Positions 8,650-17,990 of a stretch of DNA of 64,000 nucleotides are shown in pieces. Position 1 is the first letter of the stretch, and each line of letters starts with the position of its first letter. This stretch comes from RGIG5579 sp045597125 (lineage in GTDB: Bacteria > Bacillota > Clostridia > Oscillospirales > SIG627), in NCBI GenBank assembly GCA_045597125.1, contig JAZODR010000046.1, positions 24,584 to 88,583 on the forward strand. The letters are read 5' to 3'. The notes under the pieces were generated by a model. That model was not told the origin of the DNA and made no database searches. It worked only from the letters and a program-made list of their open reading frames with translations. Both the position numbers and the translations under genes were made by a program.

Positions 8650-11600
8650 TTAATTGGCTTTATGGTTTTTCAGGGCATCTATCAGGGCAGAAGAAATGTC
8701 ATCGCCGGTGGAATCTGTGTAGAGACAGGAATATACCTCGTAGCCGCCGTGGGGAGCTGCATAGGCAGAGGGAACGTAGCCATTGGAGCCATTGGTATAT
8801 GCACAGGTGAAGGTCATCTTATACAAGTCTTTTACCCCTTCGCGGATTTGCATGGCGTTGGTATCAAATTGCTCATAAGGAACAAAGGACATACTTACAT
8901 CGCCAAAGGAAAGGGCATATGCATCTACAATTGCGGTTTCGCCCATACCGGCGCGGGAAATGACGTAGGAGATCTCGTAACTGGACTGGAAGCCGGTTTG
9001 CTTCTGAATCTCCTCGGTAGGCATATCGGTTCCATGCTCTGCTTTATATGCCGAGAGAAGATTCTGGGCTTCTCGTGCTTTTGCTACGGTCTCTTCGTCA
9101 TCGTGCTTGATGGTTGCTAGGAAGGGAATATGGGTAAGTTGAATCTTGCCCGTTTGAATTTTTTCTTCGGAAGCTATTGCCTTTTTCACCGTTCCTACAA
9201 GGCTTTTTCCTACTCCTTGGAAATAGGGGGCGGTGAAGTAATTGGCATTAATGTCTGCTTTTGTCTTGGGGGTGGAGTTCAGGTTGCCGGAAGCGCCGTT
9301 GGCATATATAAAGTGCACGTCCATATCTTCTTCCACACCGTTACGTAAGAATCCTACAAGGTCTGAGATGAATTGATATGAGAATACGGTACCGTGGGCA
9401 ACGTGACCCTGCCAGTTGACATAAACGATGTCTTTTTTGCCTTCGCGGGTAAAGCGCATGGTGCGAAGCTCTTTGTCTGCTTCGGTTTCGTATCCCACTA
9501 CGTTTTTGGCGGGAATGATGTTCCAAATACCGGTAATGGTGCCGTCTGCATTGACGTAGCGGCGGACGTAGTTGGTACCGGGATCGGACATTGCTGCGCC
9601 CGAATAAAGCTGAGAGGGGGCAAGATCCAGAATCGCCTTTTTGGTTGCCATAATCAGGGCGTTATCAAAAGTGGTTTCGTACCAGTACTTTACGGTAGCA
9701 TTGTTCATCTTGGAGGCGTTGGGACCGGAGTGATTGTGGGTTGCATTTAAGAAAATCTTATCAACGTCGATGAGGTCTTTCAGCTCTTGCTTCAGGACGT
9801 TTTTATACTTGACGGTAAATTCTGCGCTTACGCCACGCACGTCCAGAGAATAAAGCAGAGCCAGTTCATCGCCATCCCATAGGGCAATACAGGTTACGTA
9901 CATCGGGTCAAGTACTACCTTGCCGTTTCTATTGCCGTACATATCCATCTCGTATCCGTAGGGAGAGAAATCTTCGCGTCCGTAGCCTGCGGAGAATTCC
10001 GTCGGAAAAGTAAATTCCGAGAGATCGGGCTGGGTCTTGTAGTAATTTGCGCCTGCCTGCAGATAGTACAGGAGAGCTGCGCCAAGTTCTTGGGATTCGG
10101 CAATTTGTGAAAGCTGCTCCGCCACGCAATCCAGACGGTCGATATAGTCCACGGATACGTAGGTGGTATAGGGTTCGGTGCTACTTGCGGGAATTGCGTC
10201 GTATAGAGAGCTTTTTTCCGCTACGATGAAACGGAAGGCATCTTTACTTTCCGAAGGAGAAACGGGAACATCTATGGTGATTTCGTAGTAACCTTTTTGG
10301 AAGCCCGTTTGTTTCCACTCTTTTCTTGATTTGCCTGTTATATCTTCGCAGTTGTAGAAATAGTGGAGCTTATTCAGATTGTTATTCAGAGTGTTTTTGT
10401 TGGAGGCACTGATTTCGTCGGATTTCAGATAGTAGCGGACTCGCATTCCGTCGTCCAGAATCAACTGCTTGTCAGTCAGATATACCCAAGGGCTATCAAC
10501 CAGGGGAACAAATCCGTTTTTGGGGGTGAATTTGGTTTCTTTTGCAAGGTTTTCGTAGGGGAGGGGGGTGGTCTTATTGTTTTTGTAATTATCAGCGGCT
10601 ACCGCGTAGTTGGAAAAGCCTTTCAAAAGGTTTCCAAGCTCGGAGCGCTGTCCTTCCTTGCCGTAAATTTGAATACCTGTTTCGGCAAGCTGGAGAGAGG
10701 TAAAGCTTCTGCCTTCGAAGATGGAGCTGCTTAAAGTAATGGTGCTGCAAAATTCTGTTGCAGAAAGGGGACGGGAGAGAACGGTATAGAAGCCGTCCTT
10801 GAGAACAAGGCTGGTGTAGTCAATGGTGTCTATGAGGGGATTTTCACCGCAAAAGGCGGTGAAGGAGAAATCATTTTTGAAGTAATCTACTTTTTCCTTG
10901 TTAAAGTAAAAACGGAGAGAGACTGTGTCGTCAAAAACAAAGGAAACGCCTTCCAAGGGCGAATTTGTCCCTTTGACCACGCCGTTTTCCGCGGTAGCTT
11001 CGCCATAGGCTTTTTCGCCGAGGAATAGAAGAATGTTTGTATTTGCAGGGGAGGTAAAGTAGGTTTTTGCCATCCAGTATTCGCTTTGCTCCAGCCTGAC
11101 GGTGCCGCCGTTTACGGCTTCTGTGTTTATACGCGCTTTGGCACCCAGCGTAATTTTGGTACTGCCTGCATTTAGATTCTTTACATTTGCAATTCCGTAA
11201 ATTTCGGGGGAAGCAGAGCCGGCTTCTACGATGAAGTTGTCGCATTTTACACTTCCCAAAACCTGCAGGGGCGCTTTGCCGCGGGAGATGAGATCTTTGC
11301 AGGTTATGTGCTTTGATAAAATAGAGGGAATGGTGTCGGAGGCGGCAATGAAGGATTGGAGATTCAAATCAGAGGAGATAGAAAGAGGCTCTACAGCCTT
11401 TTCGGTATTGACATAGAGATAACTTTCATCAAAGCTGCCCCATCGGCAGTTGGCGTCGAGGAAATAGTGGAAATCACCGCCTGCAAGAGTAAGGCGCGAG
11501 GTTCCTTTGTGGCTACGACTCCAGCTTTCTTGATGAGGGATGGCACCGCCGAATACGTAGCCTTCAAAGGTTCCGCCGCGAATCAGCGTATCCACGTTGG

Positions 11601-13491
11601 CATTGTGGGTTCCGTTGCGCACGGAGCCTGCAAAGGAATTGATTTTGTCGGTGGTATTATATACACCGAAATTTCCATCTGAAATCTCGTTGTAAACATT
11701 GGCGTTTAAAACGCTTGAAAGTCCGTTTTCGCCGCTGCCCCATACTCCGTGGAAGGAGCCGCCGGTAAAATAGTTTTCAATGGCATAGGGGATATTGTCT
11801 GATTTTGTTACTTTTCCGTCTCGCGGACCGCAGAAGAGATAATGATTAAAGACTCCGCCGGAAACATGATTTTCAATTTTCCTGGTGAAGGTAGCATTGT
11901 AACCGCCCAGATATGTTTCATACGCATAGGTACCGCCGTTTATGTAGTTGCGGAGCGTACCCTTTACCGTGCCGCCGTAGGGGCCACCGTAAACGTAGTG
12001 GGAGAAACTGCCGCTTTTTACAGTGTTGGTGATATCTCCGTTGACGGTACCGCTGGAATTGGCCAGGTACAGAGTAAGTTTACCTTGCGTGGTAACATTT
12101 TCTACGGTGTTTTGAATATTACCCGCTATGGTACAGGAACCGGAGGTACCCAGGTATATGGAGGTTTCTGAAGCGGGTTCGGCAAAGGTGACGTTTTTCA
12201 GCGTGTTTGTCAGGTTGCCGACGCTCTGCTGTTTACCGGTGTATTCATCGACTTTTCCCAATACAGGGCATTGGTCAAGTCCACGCATAGCGGGACCGAT
12301 TTGTACATTTTCCAATGTGTTTTCAACGTTTCCGCAAATGGTGGCCTGGCCGAAGCCGCTACGGAAGAGACCGGTGAATTCGCAGTTTTTGGCGCTGACT
12401 TTGATATCACCGGTAACCTTTTGGCTGTTGCTTGATGCAGAGCCGAGGTAGCGTTCTGCCTTGACGTTTTCCATATCAACGGAAATATCGCCGAGGACGG
12501 AAGTATTTGAATTGCCGAGTTCAATTTTCTGAGCGTCGCTTTCATTGGTTAAAAGATTTACGTTTTTTATGGAAACACTGAGATTTCCTTTTAAGGTGCA
12601 GTTTTGCAACAGACAAATGGAGCTGCTGCCGCCTTCTACCAGAACGGTAAGATTGCCTATATACTTGGTGGAGGCGGAAGGGGCAAGGGCATAGAGGTTG
12701 CAAACAGAACCGCTTTTGATTTGAAGAACGGAGTTTCCTACGGGGTTTGTGCCTACTCTTGCCAAGGTGTTTTTCAGCCAAGCGCCTTCGATAATCAGCT
12801 CTGCCTGCGTGTTGGCGGCGGAAACTGTTTTTGTTCCGATTTGTGCGGAAAAGTCGGTAGAGGCGCCGACCGCGGCACAAGCATAGGCGGTGCTTTCATA
12901 TACCATGCCTTCTCCAAGAATCATAGAGGAATGGAAGAGTCCGTTTTTTTGATAGGAATTCAGATTTTGTTCTGTCCAGCCCTTAAATACGTTTGCGGTA
13001 AAAGTATCACCGTAAAAGCAACTTTTATATTCAGCAGTGTTATTCAGATTTGTTTGGATGTTGCTTAGGGTTACACAACCGCTTCCCGCGAACAGATTGG
13101 TTTGCACATCGTCGAAGGGGATGGCGATGTCGGCAAAGGTATAATCGTTAGCGCAAGCAACATTTCCCGAAGGCATATTCAAGGACCCGCCCGTAATGGT
13201 AATGGGCAGTTTTTTTCCGCTCGGTAAAAAGATGGTCTTTTGTCCGAAGAGGAGGCTGTTATTTGCCGTGGCGGTATGGGAGCCGGTCAAAACCAGTTTT
13301 ACTCCCTTGGAATTCAATTCGCCTTTTGCAGCCATTTTTTCAATGGATGTAAGGGCTTCTTCGATGGTGGTATAATCTCCACCTTTTGCCGCAACGGAAA
13401 ACTGCGGCATGGTATCTGCTTGTACAGAAAAAGCCATGGCGGCAAAGGCAAGACAGAAGGTAAGAATTAGAATAACACTTGTTTTTTTCAT
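8650..13491 (-). CDS. Secreted 1613-residue protein: beta-helix-like repeats fused to a neutral-ceramidase-like domain
   Basis: A signal peptide (about residues 1-25, ending SVQA) starts the protein. Residues of roughly 40-700 hold degenerate repeats of about 25-35 residues with recurring NT-L-NV and GG-F/GGTY patterns, as in right-handed beta-helix surface proteins. After a middle region of no clear family, the last 420 residues (from about 1190, starting FSAGYGREDFSP) match the neutral/alkaline ceramidase family PF04734. This part shows NATHNHSGP, NWQGHVAHG and the glycine-rich NGASGNLN. Known members hydrolyse ceramide amide bonds with a zinc ion. Four related genes lie in this window. There is no sortase motif or S-layer domain, so anchoring is unclear. 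The substrate is inferred only. Confidence 0.8.
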   Translation of the reverse strand: MKKTSVILILTFCLAFAAMAFSVQADTMPQFSVAAKGGDYTTIEEALTSIEKMAAKGELNSKGVKLVLTGSHTATANNSLLFGQKTIFLPSGKKLPITITGGSLNMPSGNVACANDYTFADIAIPFDDVQTNLFAGSGCVTLSNIQTNLNNTAEYKSCFYGDTFTANVFKGWTEQNLNSYQKNGLFHSSMILGEGMVYESTAYACAAVGASTDFSAQIGTKTVSAANTQAELIIEGAWLKNTLARVGTNPVGNSVLQIKSGSVCNLYALAPSASTKYIGNLTVLVEGGSSSICLLQNCTLKGNLSVSIKNVNLLTNESDAQKIELGNSNTSVLGDISVDMENVKAERYLGSASSNSQKVTGDIKVSAKNCEFTGLFRSGFGQATICGNVENTLENVQIGPAMRGLDQCPVLGKVDEYTGKQQSVGNLTNTLKNVTFAEPASETSIYLGTSGSCTIAGNIQNTVENVTTQGKLTLYLANSSGTVNGDITNTVKSGSFSHYVYGGPYGGTVKGTLRNYINGGTYAYETYLGGYNATFTRKIENHVSGGVFNHYLFCGPRDGKVTKSDNIPYAIENYFTGGSFHGVWGSGENGLSSVLNANVYNEISDGNFGVYNTTDKINSFAGSVRNGTHNANVDTLIRGGTFEGYVFGGAIPHQESWSRSHKGTSRLTLAGGDFHYFLDANCRWGSFDESYLYVNTEKAVEPLSISSDLNLQSFIAASDTIPSILSKHITCKDLISRGKAPLQVLGSVKCDNFIVEAGSASPEIYGIANVKNLNAGSTKITLGAKARINTEAVNGGTVRLEQSEYWMAKTYFTSPANTNILLFLGEKAYGEATAENGVVKGTNSPLEGVSFVFDDTVSLRFYFNKEKVDYFKNDFSFTAFCGENPLIDTIDYTSLVLKDGFYTVLSRPLSATEFCSTITLSSSIFEGRSFTSLQLAETGIQIYGKEGQRSELGNLLKGFSNYAVAADNYKNNKTTPLPYENLAKETKFTPKNGFVPLVDSPWVYLTDKQLILDDGMRVRYYLKSDEISASNKNTLNNNLNKLHYFYNCEDITGKSRKEWKQTGFQKGYYEITIDVPVSPSESKDAFRFIVAEKSSLYDAIPASSTEPYTTYVSVDYIDRLDCVAEQLSQIAESQELGAALLYYLQAGANYYKTQPDLSEFTFPTEFSAGYGREDFSPYGYEMDMYGNRNGKVVLDPMYVTCIALWDGDELALLYSLDVRGVSAEFTVKYKNVLKQELKDLIDVDKIFLNATHNHSGPNASKMNNATVKYWYETTFDNALIMATKKAILDLAPSQLYSGAAMSDPGTNYVRRYVNADGTITGIWNIIPAKNVVGYETEADKELRTMRFTREGKKDIVYVNWQGHVAHGTVFSYQFISDLVGFLRNGVEEDMDVHFIYANGASGNLNSTPKTKADINANYFTAPYFQGVGKSLVGTVKKAIASEEKIQTGKIQLTHIPFLATIKHDDEETVAKAREAQNLLSAYKAEHGTDMPTEEIQKQTGFQSSYEISYVISRAGMGETAIVDAYALSFGDVSMSFVPYEQFDTNAMQIREGVKDLYKMTFTCAYTNGSNGYVPSAYAAPHGGYEVYSCLYTDSTGDDISSALIDALKNHKAN

Positions 13492-13544
13492 TATAAATCC
13501 TTTCAGATGGTGAGAATAAAAACAAAATATAAATATACAAATAT

Positions 13545-13572
13545 ATTATATCACATAGTAAGGATTCTGCAA
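13545..13572 (-). promoter_or_regulatory. Promoter for the large secreted protein gene
   Basis: On the minus strand TTGCAG, a 16-base spacer and TATAAT. It lies about 55 bases before the start codon. Confidence 0.55.
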
Positions 13573-13724
13573 AGTCTTTAATTTAAATAAAAAAAGAAGG
13601 ATGCTTTTGTGCAAAAAGCAATAAAGTTAAAAGAGAGGCGCTTTCCTCTGCGGAAAAGTGGATTTGATTCTGGAACTTTATGGCTTTATCCTTTGGGAAG
13701 AGTAGAAAAAGTTAAAGAAAGTTC

Positions 13725-13753
13725 TTGACAAACGGCGGAAGTTCTGCTATAAT
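13725..13753 (+). promoter_or_regulatory. Consensus promoter of tRNA-Glu
   Basis: TTGACA, 17-base spacer, TATAAT: both hexamers perfect. The tRNA begins 15 bases after the -10 box. Confidence 0.9.
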
Positions 13754-13767
13754 CTCAATCTGCAGAC

Positions 13768-13842
13768 GGCCCATTGGTCAAGCGGCTAAGACGCCACCCT
13801 CTCAAGGTGGAATCATGGGTTCGATTCCCGTATGGGTCACCA
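13768..13842 (+). tRNA. tRNA-Glu (anticodon CTC)
   Basis: The acceptor arms GGCCCAT and ATGGGTC pair with one G-T wobble. The anticodon stem CCACC/GGTGG encloses CTCTCAA, giving anticodon CTC for GAG codons. The T-arm contains GTTCGATTC. The 3' CCA is encoded. Confidence 0.96.
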
Positions 13843-13845
13843 AAA

Positions 13846-13881
13846 ACATCCCAAGTCGAAAGACTTGGGATGTTTTTTTTA
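13846..13881 (+). terminator. Terminator of tRNA-Glu
   Basis: A perfect 12-bp stem (ACATCCCAAGTC) with GAAA tetraloop, followed by eight T residues. Confidence 0.93.
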
Positions 13882-13982
13882 TTTGTAAGAAATTACAAAT
13901 GAGATATTTTTTCGGAATGTGTTGAATTATAGATATTTATATGATAATATGAGAGATAGACTTTATAAGATGGAGGACTTTT

Positions 13983-15152
13983 GTGAAACAGACGGAAGAT
14001 ATCGTGCTGGTGCTGGATGAACTTCATGAGCGAGCACCGAAAAAAGAAAACAACGGTCAGAAAAAGAATGATTATAAAAAAGTTAAAACTGCACTGATCG
14101 GTAAAATTTGCCTTTTTGCAGGAACGTTTTTGCTTTTTGTCTTGGTCTGTGTGATGGTGGCGTGCTATGTGCTTCTCAACGGACCCAGTACCACTATGCG
14201 CGATGCCTTGGTGCTTTCTGCCAAGCAGGCAAGTGCGACCAAGTGGATTCCCGGCCTGTTTTTGGATGATGATTTGGTTCGTCAGATCGAGGAAAGCAGT
14301 AAGACTGTCACATACGATGTGGTGTCTATGGATGACGTTACCTCTCCTGATAACCAAGAGGAAAAGGATGAGTGGGCTTCTGCTATTGATGGCATTCGTC
14401 TGGAGATCATTCAAAAGCCCACCTTCAAGGGCTATATGCTTTTAATTCAGGATCCTACCCGTGTATTCGTAGGTACTTCGGGCGATTTTAAATCCGGTAA
14501 GCCCGGTATGCGCATTTTTGAGGTTGTGGAAAAGTATAATGCGGTTTGTGCCATTAACGGCGGCGAATTTCCCGACGGCGCAGGCGGCGGGAATGGAAGC
14601 ACTCCCATCGGCATTACCTTTTCTCAGGGAAAAATGGTGTATTCCGGCCATACCAATCGTACTTTTATGGGCTTGACAAATGATAATAAGCTGGTGGTTT
14701 CCGAGGGAATGACCGAGGCGCGCGCCAAAGAACTTAATATTCGTGACGGAGTATGCTTCCAGACAGGCAATTGTCTAATCACCAACGACGGAGAAAATAT
14801 GACTCTGCACTATTCGGATAAGAATACGGGCAGAGCGCAGCGCACTGCAATTGGTCAGCGTGCAGACGGCACGATTCTGATGCTGGTTACCGATGGAAGA
14901 ACCGCTTCCAGCCTTGGTGCTACGCACAACGACTTGATTGAGGTGATGCTGGAGTACGGTGCCACTGCCGCGGGAAAACTGGATGGCGGAAGCAGCGCTA
15001 TGATGTATTACCGCAATTATTATGATCTTTATAACATTGATAAAAACAGCTTGGATGAATATGGTCGCCGCGGTCTTGTAAATACCTATAAAGCGTTTAC
15101 AGAGCCTAGAAGGCTTCCTACCTTCTTTGTAGTGGGAGGTGCGAACGGATGA
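13983..15152 (+). CDS. Membrane-anchored phosphodiester glycosidase (NAGPA/PF09992 family)
   Basis: Members of this family cleave sugar-phosphodiester bonds, for example uncovering of N-acetylglucosamine or processing of exopolysaccharide. The 389-residue product has a charged cytoplasmic start, one membrane helix (about residues 38-62) and an extracellular catalytic domain. Typical landmarks are AINGGEF, DGRTASS and KLDGGSSAMM. It starts at a GTG with GGAGG six bases upstream. Its stop overlaps the next gene's ATG by four bases, so it is translationally coupled to the unknown protein and the PAP2 phosphatase. A role in cell-surface polymer turnover is inferred. Confidence 0.85.
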   Translation: MKQTEDIVLVLDELHERAPKKENNGQKKNDYKKVKTALIGKICLFAGTFLLFVLVCVMVACYVLLNGPSTTMRDALVLSAKQASATKWIPGLFLDDDLVRQIEESSKTVTYDVVSMDDVTSPDNQEEKDEWASAIDGIRLEIIQKPTFKGYMLLIQDPTRVFVGTSGDFKSGKPGMRIFEVVEKYNAVCAINGGEFPDGAGGGNGSTPIGITFSQGKMVYSGHTNRTFMGLTNDNKLVVSEGMTEARAKELNIRDGVCFQTGNCLITNDGENMTLHYSDKNTGRAQRTAIGQRADGTILMLVTDGRTASSLGATHNDLIEVMLEYGATAAGKLDGGSSAMMYYRNYYDLYNIDKNSLDEYGRRGLVNTYKAFTEPRRLPTFFVVGGANG

Positions 15153-16306
15153 ATCGAGTTTGGAAAAAGAATCCGTTTTGGATGAGTTACGCTATTTTTG
15201 TAACGGCTTTGTTGGTTCTTGCCATTGTGGGCGCGGGCATTCTCCTTTCTTGGCTGGATGCTTTTGAGCAAAGTCAGCCCATTCATAGTGCTAAAGAAAT
15301 TTTTGATACGTATTTTGTCACCGAAAAGTGGGACGAGGTTTTAAAGCTTTCCGGCTATCAGTCGGGCCCCTTGGAAAAGGAAGGGGACGCGGCTTTGGCT
15401 CTTGCAGCTTTGAAAAAGGATAAGGTGATGAGCTATTATTCTGCAGGTGTGGCAGACGGAGTTGCCAAGTACAATGTAGTACTTGTAGAGCCTGAGAGCC
15501 TTTCCGTTTCTACGGAAACGGAAGTAAAGGACGCTACCGCCGAAATGGGGGTGAAGGGTATTCCCTCCACTAAGATTGCAACCATTACCGTGACCAAAGC
15601 GAAGGATGCGGGAAGTAAGTGGGGCTTTTACGGCTATGAATTTTCGGGCCTAGAAGTCTTTTTGAAAAAGAACGAGAGCGTTGAGGTTTGTATCCCCGCT
15701 TCCTATACCCTTTATGTAGGAGAAAAGGTCGTTGGTTCGGAGCAGATTTTGGAAAGCACTGCCCATACTTGGAATGGGCATTTGCCTGAAGGTGTGCCGG
15801 GCATTTCCTTTGACACCTACCGCTTTGAGGGGCTTTTGGCGATTCCTAAGTTTTCCGTAAAGGATGCTGATGGCAACGATGTGGAGCTTATCAAAAATGA
15901 AGAAAGCGGTGTTTTGGAAGCGGATATCGTTTATGAAAGCGACGTGGATCAGGCACTTTCCGATCGTCTGCTTACGGGTTTGAAGGAGTATGCCGCTTAT
16001 ATGCAGGACGATGGAAGCATCGGCGCTGTATCTCGTTATTTTGATACTCGTTCCGATTTTTACAAGAGTACTGCCAGCAATCCCTCTTCCTTTGTGTGGG
16101 ACCACCAGGGGTATGAGTTTAAAAACGAGGTTGTTGAAAACTTTTATTATTTTGATGACAATACTCTTTGCTGTCATATCTCGTTTGATCAGGTTTTGAA
16201 GATGAGTGGCCGCGAAAATTACGTGGACCATCTGTCTATGACTGTGTTTGCCCGCAAGGTGAACGGAACTTGGCGCATCTTTGATTGCGTGAACACAGGT
16301 GACTGA
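15149..16306 (+). CDS. Single-pass membrane protein of unknown function
   Basis: I do not recognise this 385-residue protein. One membrane helix lies at about residues 15-36, and the rest should be extracellular. The outer part has two halves that might be small alpha/beta folds: about 45-150, beginning SAKEIFDTYFVTEKWDEVLK, and about 280-385, beginning LLTGLKEYAAYMQDDGS. The second resembles the NTF2-like modules of cell-wall proteins, but this is only an impression. It overlaps the phosphodiester glycosidase by ATGA and is followed one base later by the PAP2 gene. All three products should act at the membrane or wall. Confidence 0.75.
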   Translation: MNRVWKKNPFWMSYAIFVTALLVLAIVGAGILLSWLDAFEQSQPIHSAKEIFDTYFVTEKWDEVLKLSGYQSGPLEKEGDAALALAALKKDKVMSYYSAGVADGVAKYNVVLVEPESLSVSTETEVKDATAEMGVKGIPSTKIATITVTKAKDAGSKWGFYGYEFSGLEVFLKKNESVEVCIPASYTLYVGEKVVGSEQILESTAHTWNGHLPEGVPGISFDTYRFEGLLAIPKFSVKDADGNDVELIKNEESGVLEADIVYESDVDQALSDRLLTGLKEYAAYMQDDGSIGAVSRYFDTRSDFYKSTASNPSSFVWDHQGYEFKNEVVENFYYFDDNTLCCHISFDQVLKMSGRENYVDHLSMTVFARKVNGTWRIFDCVNTGD

Positions 16307-16307
16307 T

Positions 16308-16853
16308 ATGTGGGAAGTCTTGACAAATCTGGAGATTTCCTTTCTACATATTTTGCAGGATAGCGCTACTGAAGTTACCGATGTAATCTGGACAGCCATT
16401 ACAAGCTTCGGCGAAGCGGGCATTTTTTGGATTGCCCTGTCTCTTGTTTTGATGCTGATCCCCAAGACTCGCAAAGCGGGCTTTACCATGGGCCTTGCTC
16501 TTCTTCTGGGCGTGATTGTGGGCAATGGTGTTTTGAAAAACGTGATTGCAAGACCTCGGCCATACGATTTTGATCCAGCGCTTTCTCACCGACTTGCTTG
16601 GGGAGAAATGAGCACCGATTATTCTTTCCCCTCGGGGCATACTCTCGCCTCCTTCGAGGCATCTGTGGGTCTTTTTCTTTACCATCGAAAATGGGGTATT
16701 GCAGCCTTGATTCTGGCATTCTTCGTTTGTGTTTCCCGCCTGTTTCTTTTGGTGCATTATCCCAGCGATGTATTGGCAGGCGCGATTCTGGGAACGGGAT
16801 TTGCCTTTCTTTCGGCCAAGATAATTGATATTTTGTGGAAAAAAAAGGCGTAG
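16308..16853 (+). CDS. PAP2-family membrane phosphatase
   Basis: This integral membrane phosphatase probably dephosphorylates undecaprenyl pyrophosphate or a phospholipid phosphate. The three PAP2 motifs are present: KNVIARPRP, SFPSGHT and SRLFLLVHYPSDVLAG. About five hydrophobic helices are seen. The ATG at 16308 is preferred over the upstream GTG at 16299, because AGGTGA lies five bases before it. The product has 181 residues. It is the last gene of the phosphodiester glycosidase operon, so recycling of a polymer lipid carrier is a plausible joint role. Confidence 0.88.
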   Translation: MWEVLTNLEISFLHILQDSATEVTDVIWTAITSFGEAGIFWIALSLVLMLIPKTRKAGFTMGLALLLGVIVGNGVLKNVIARPRPYDFDPALSHRLAWGEMSTDYSFPSGHTLASFEASVGLFLYHRKWGIAALILAFFVCVSRLFLLVHYPSDVLAGAILGTGFAFLSAKIIDILWKKKA

Positions 16854-16876
16854 CATCTACGATGCTACGCCTTTTT
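16845..16876. terminator. Bidirectional terminator overlapping two gene ends
   Basis: AAGGCGTAGCAT pairs with ATGCTACGCCTT around a 5-base loop. The right side ends in TTTTTT and the left in an A-run. It overlaps the stop codon regions of the convergent PAP2 and AI-2E genes. Confidence 0.9.
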
Positions 16877-17990
16877 TAGGTGAATTTTCTTGTGCATTTA
16901 GGGTATCGCGAAGGGTACGGTATATTGCTGCTACCAGCGGAACACCCAGAAACATACCGGGGATGCCTGCAATACCGCCGCCGATGGTGACAGCTGCCAG
17001 GACCCAGATGCCGGGAAGCCCCAATGCTTCTCCAACCACGCGGGGATAAATGAGGTTTCCTTCCAACTGCTGGAGAATCACTAAAAAGATTAAAAAAATC
17101 AGCGCCTTGACGGGGGAATCGGTCAGAATCATAAAGGCACCAATGAAAGCGCCAATGTAAGCACCTGCAATGGGAATCAGGGCGGTGAAGGCGATGAGTG
17201 TGCTAATCATTGCCGCATAGGGCAAACGGAGAATCAGCATACCGATTCCACATAAAAGGCCCAGAATGACCGCTTCCGCACATTGCCCGATCAGGTATTT
17301 GCGGAAGGACACGTTCAGGTTGTACGTTATGTACAAAATACGATTGTAGAGCTTTTGGGACAGGAAATTTCTGCCCAGGCGTTTCACTTGCACTTTCAGC
17401 TTCTCTTTGCTTAAAAGAAGATAGATGGAGAAAATGAAGCTGAGGAAGGTGGTGATCACACCGGATACCACATTTTGCAGTGTTTGAATGACAAGGCCTA
17501 CTACGTCTGTTACGCCGCTGGTTACAACATCTACAAGCTGTTCTACTCGACTTTTCCAATCAATGGCATCCAGCGTGGTTAAAATTTCCTCGGACAGCAG
17601 ATGATACTTTTCAAAAAATTCGATGGACTTGTCAATGGCGGAGGGGATCATTCCTACAAGCAGCCGGATACATTCCAAAAGCTGGGGAATGATCAAACCG
17701 ATGACCAGCGCCAATACTGCAAAAAAGGAAAGGAAGGCGAGGATCATACAAAGGGGGCGCTTGAGGGAGAGGACCCATTTTTTCTTTGCCTTGCCAAAAA
17801 GCTTTCGTTCGTAGGTTGACATAACGATATTGACCACATAGGCAATCAGCATGCCAATGATTAAGGGCAGTGCCGCGGTAAAAAGACCTACGATAAAATT
17901 AGCAAGAGAAGGCCAATAATGGATGGCAAGGTACAGGAGAAAGCCTCCTGTAGCCAAGGCGAGAACTGTTCTAAAGGGGGCACTTTTCAT
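16857..17990 (-). CDS. AI-2E-family transporter (multi-pass membrane protein)
   Basis: The 377-residue product has about seven to eight membrane helices. It carries the family signatures in its C-terminal half: LPYAAMISTLIAFTALIPIAG and the region with NLIYPRVVG. Family members include the autoinducer-2 exporter TqsA, sporulation protein YtvI and sodium/proton antiporters. The exact cargo is therefore open. A luxS gene occurs elsewhere in this window, which permits but does not prove an autoinducer role. It directly abuts the tex stop codon, so the two are one transcription unit. Confidence 0.87.
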   Translation of the reverse strand: MKSAPFRTVLALATGGFLLYLAIHYWPSLANFIVGLFTAALPLIIGMLIAYVVNIVMSTYERKLFGKAKKKWVLSLKRPLCMILAFLSFFAVLALVIGLIIPQLLECIRLLVGMIPSAIDKSIEFFEKYHLLSEEILTTLDAIDWKSRVEQLVDVVTSGVTDVVGLVIQTLQNVVSGVITTFLSFIFSIYLLLSKEKLKVQVKRLGRNFLSQKLYNRILYITYNLNVSFRKYLIGQCAEAVILGLLCGIGMLILRLPYAAMISTLIAFTALIPIAGAYIGAFIGAFMILTDSPVKALIFLIFLVILQQLEGNLIYPRVVGEALGLPGIWVLAAVTIGGGIAGIPGMFLGVPLVAAIYRTLRDTLNAQENSPKKGVAS

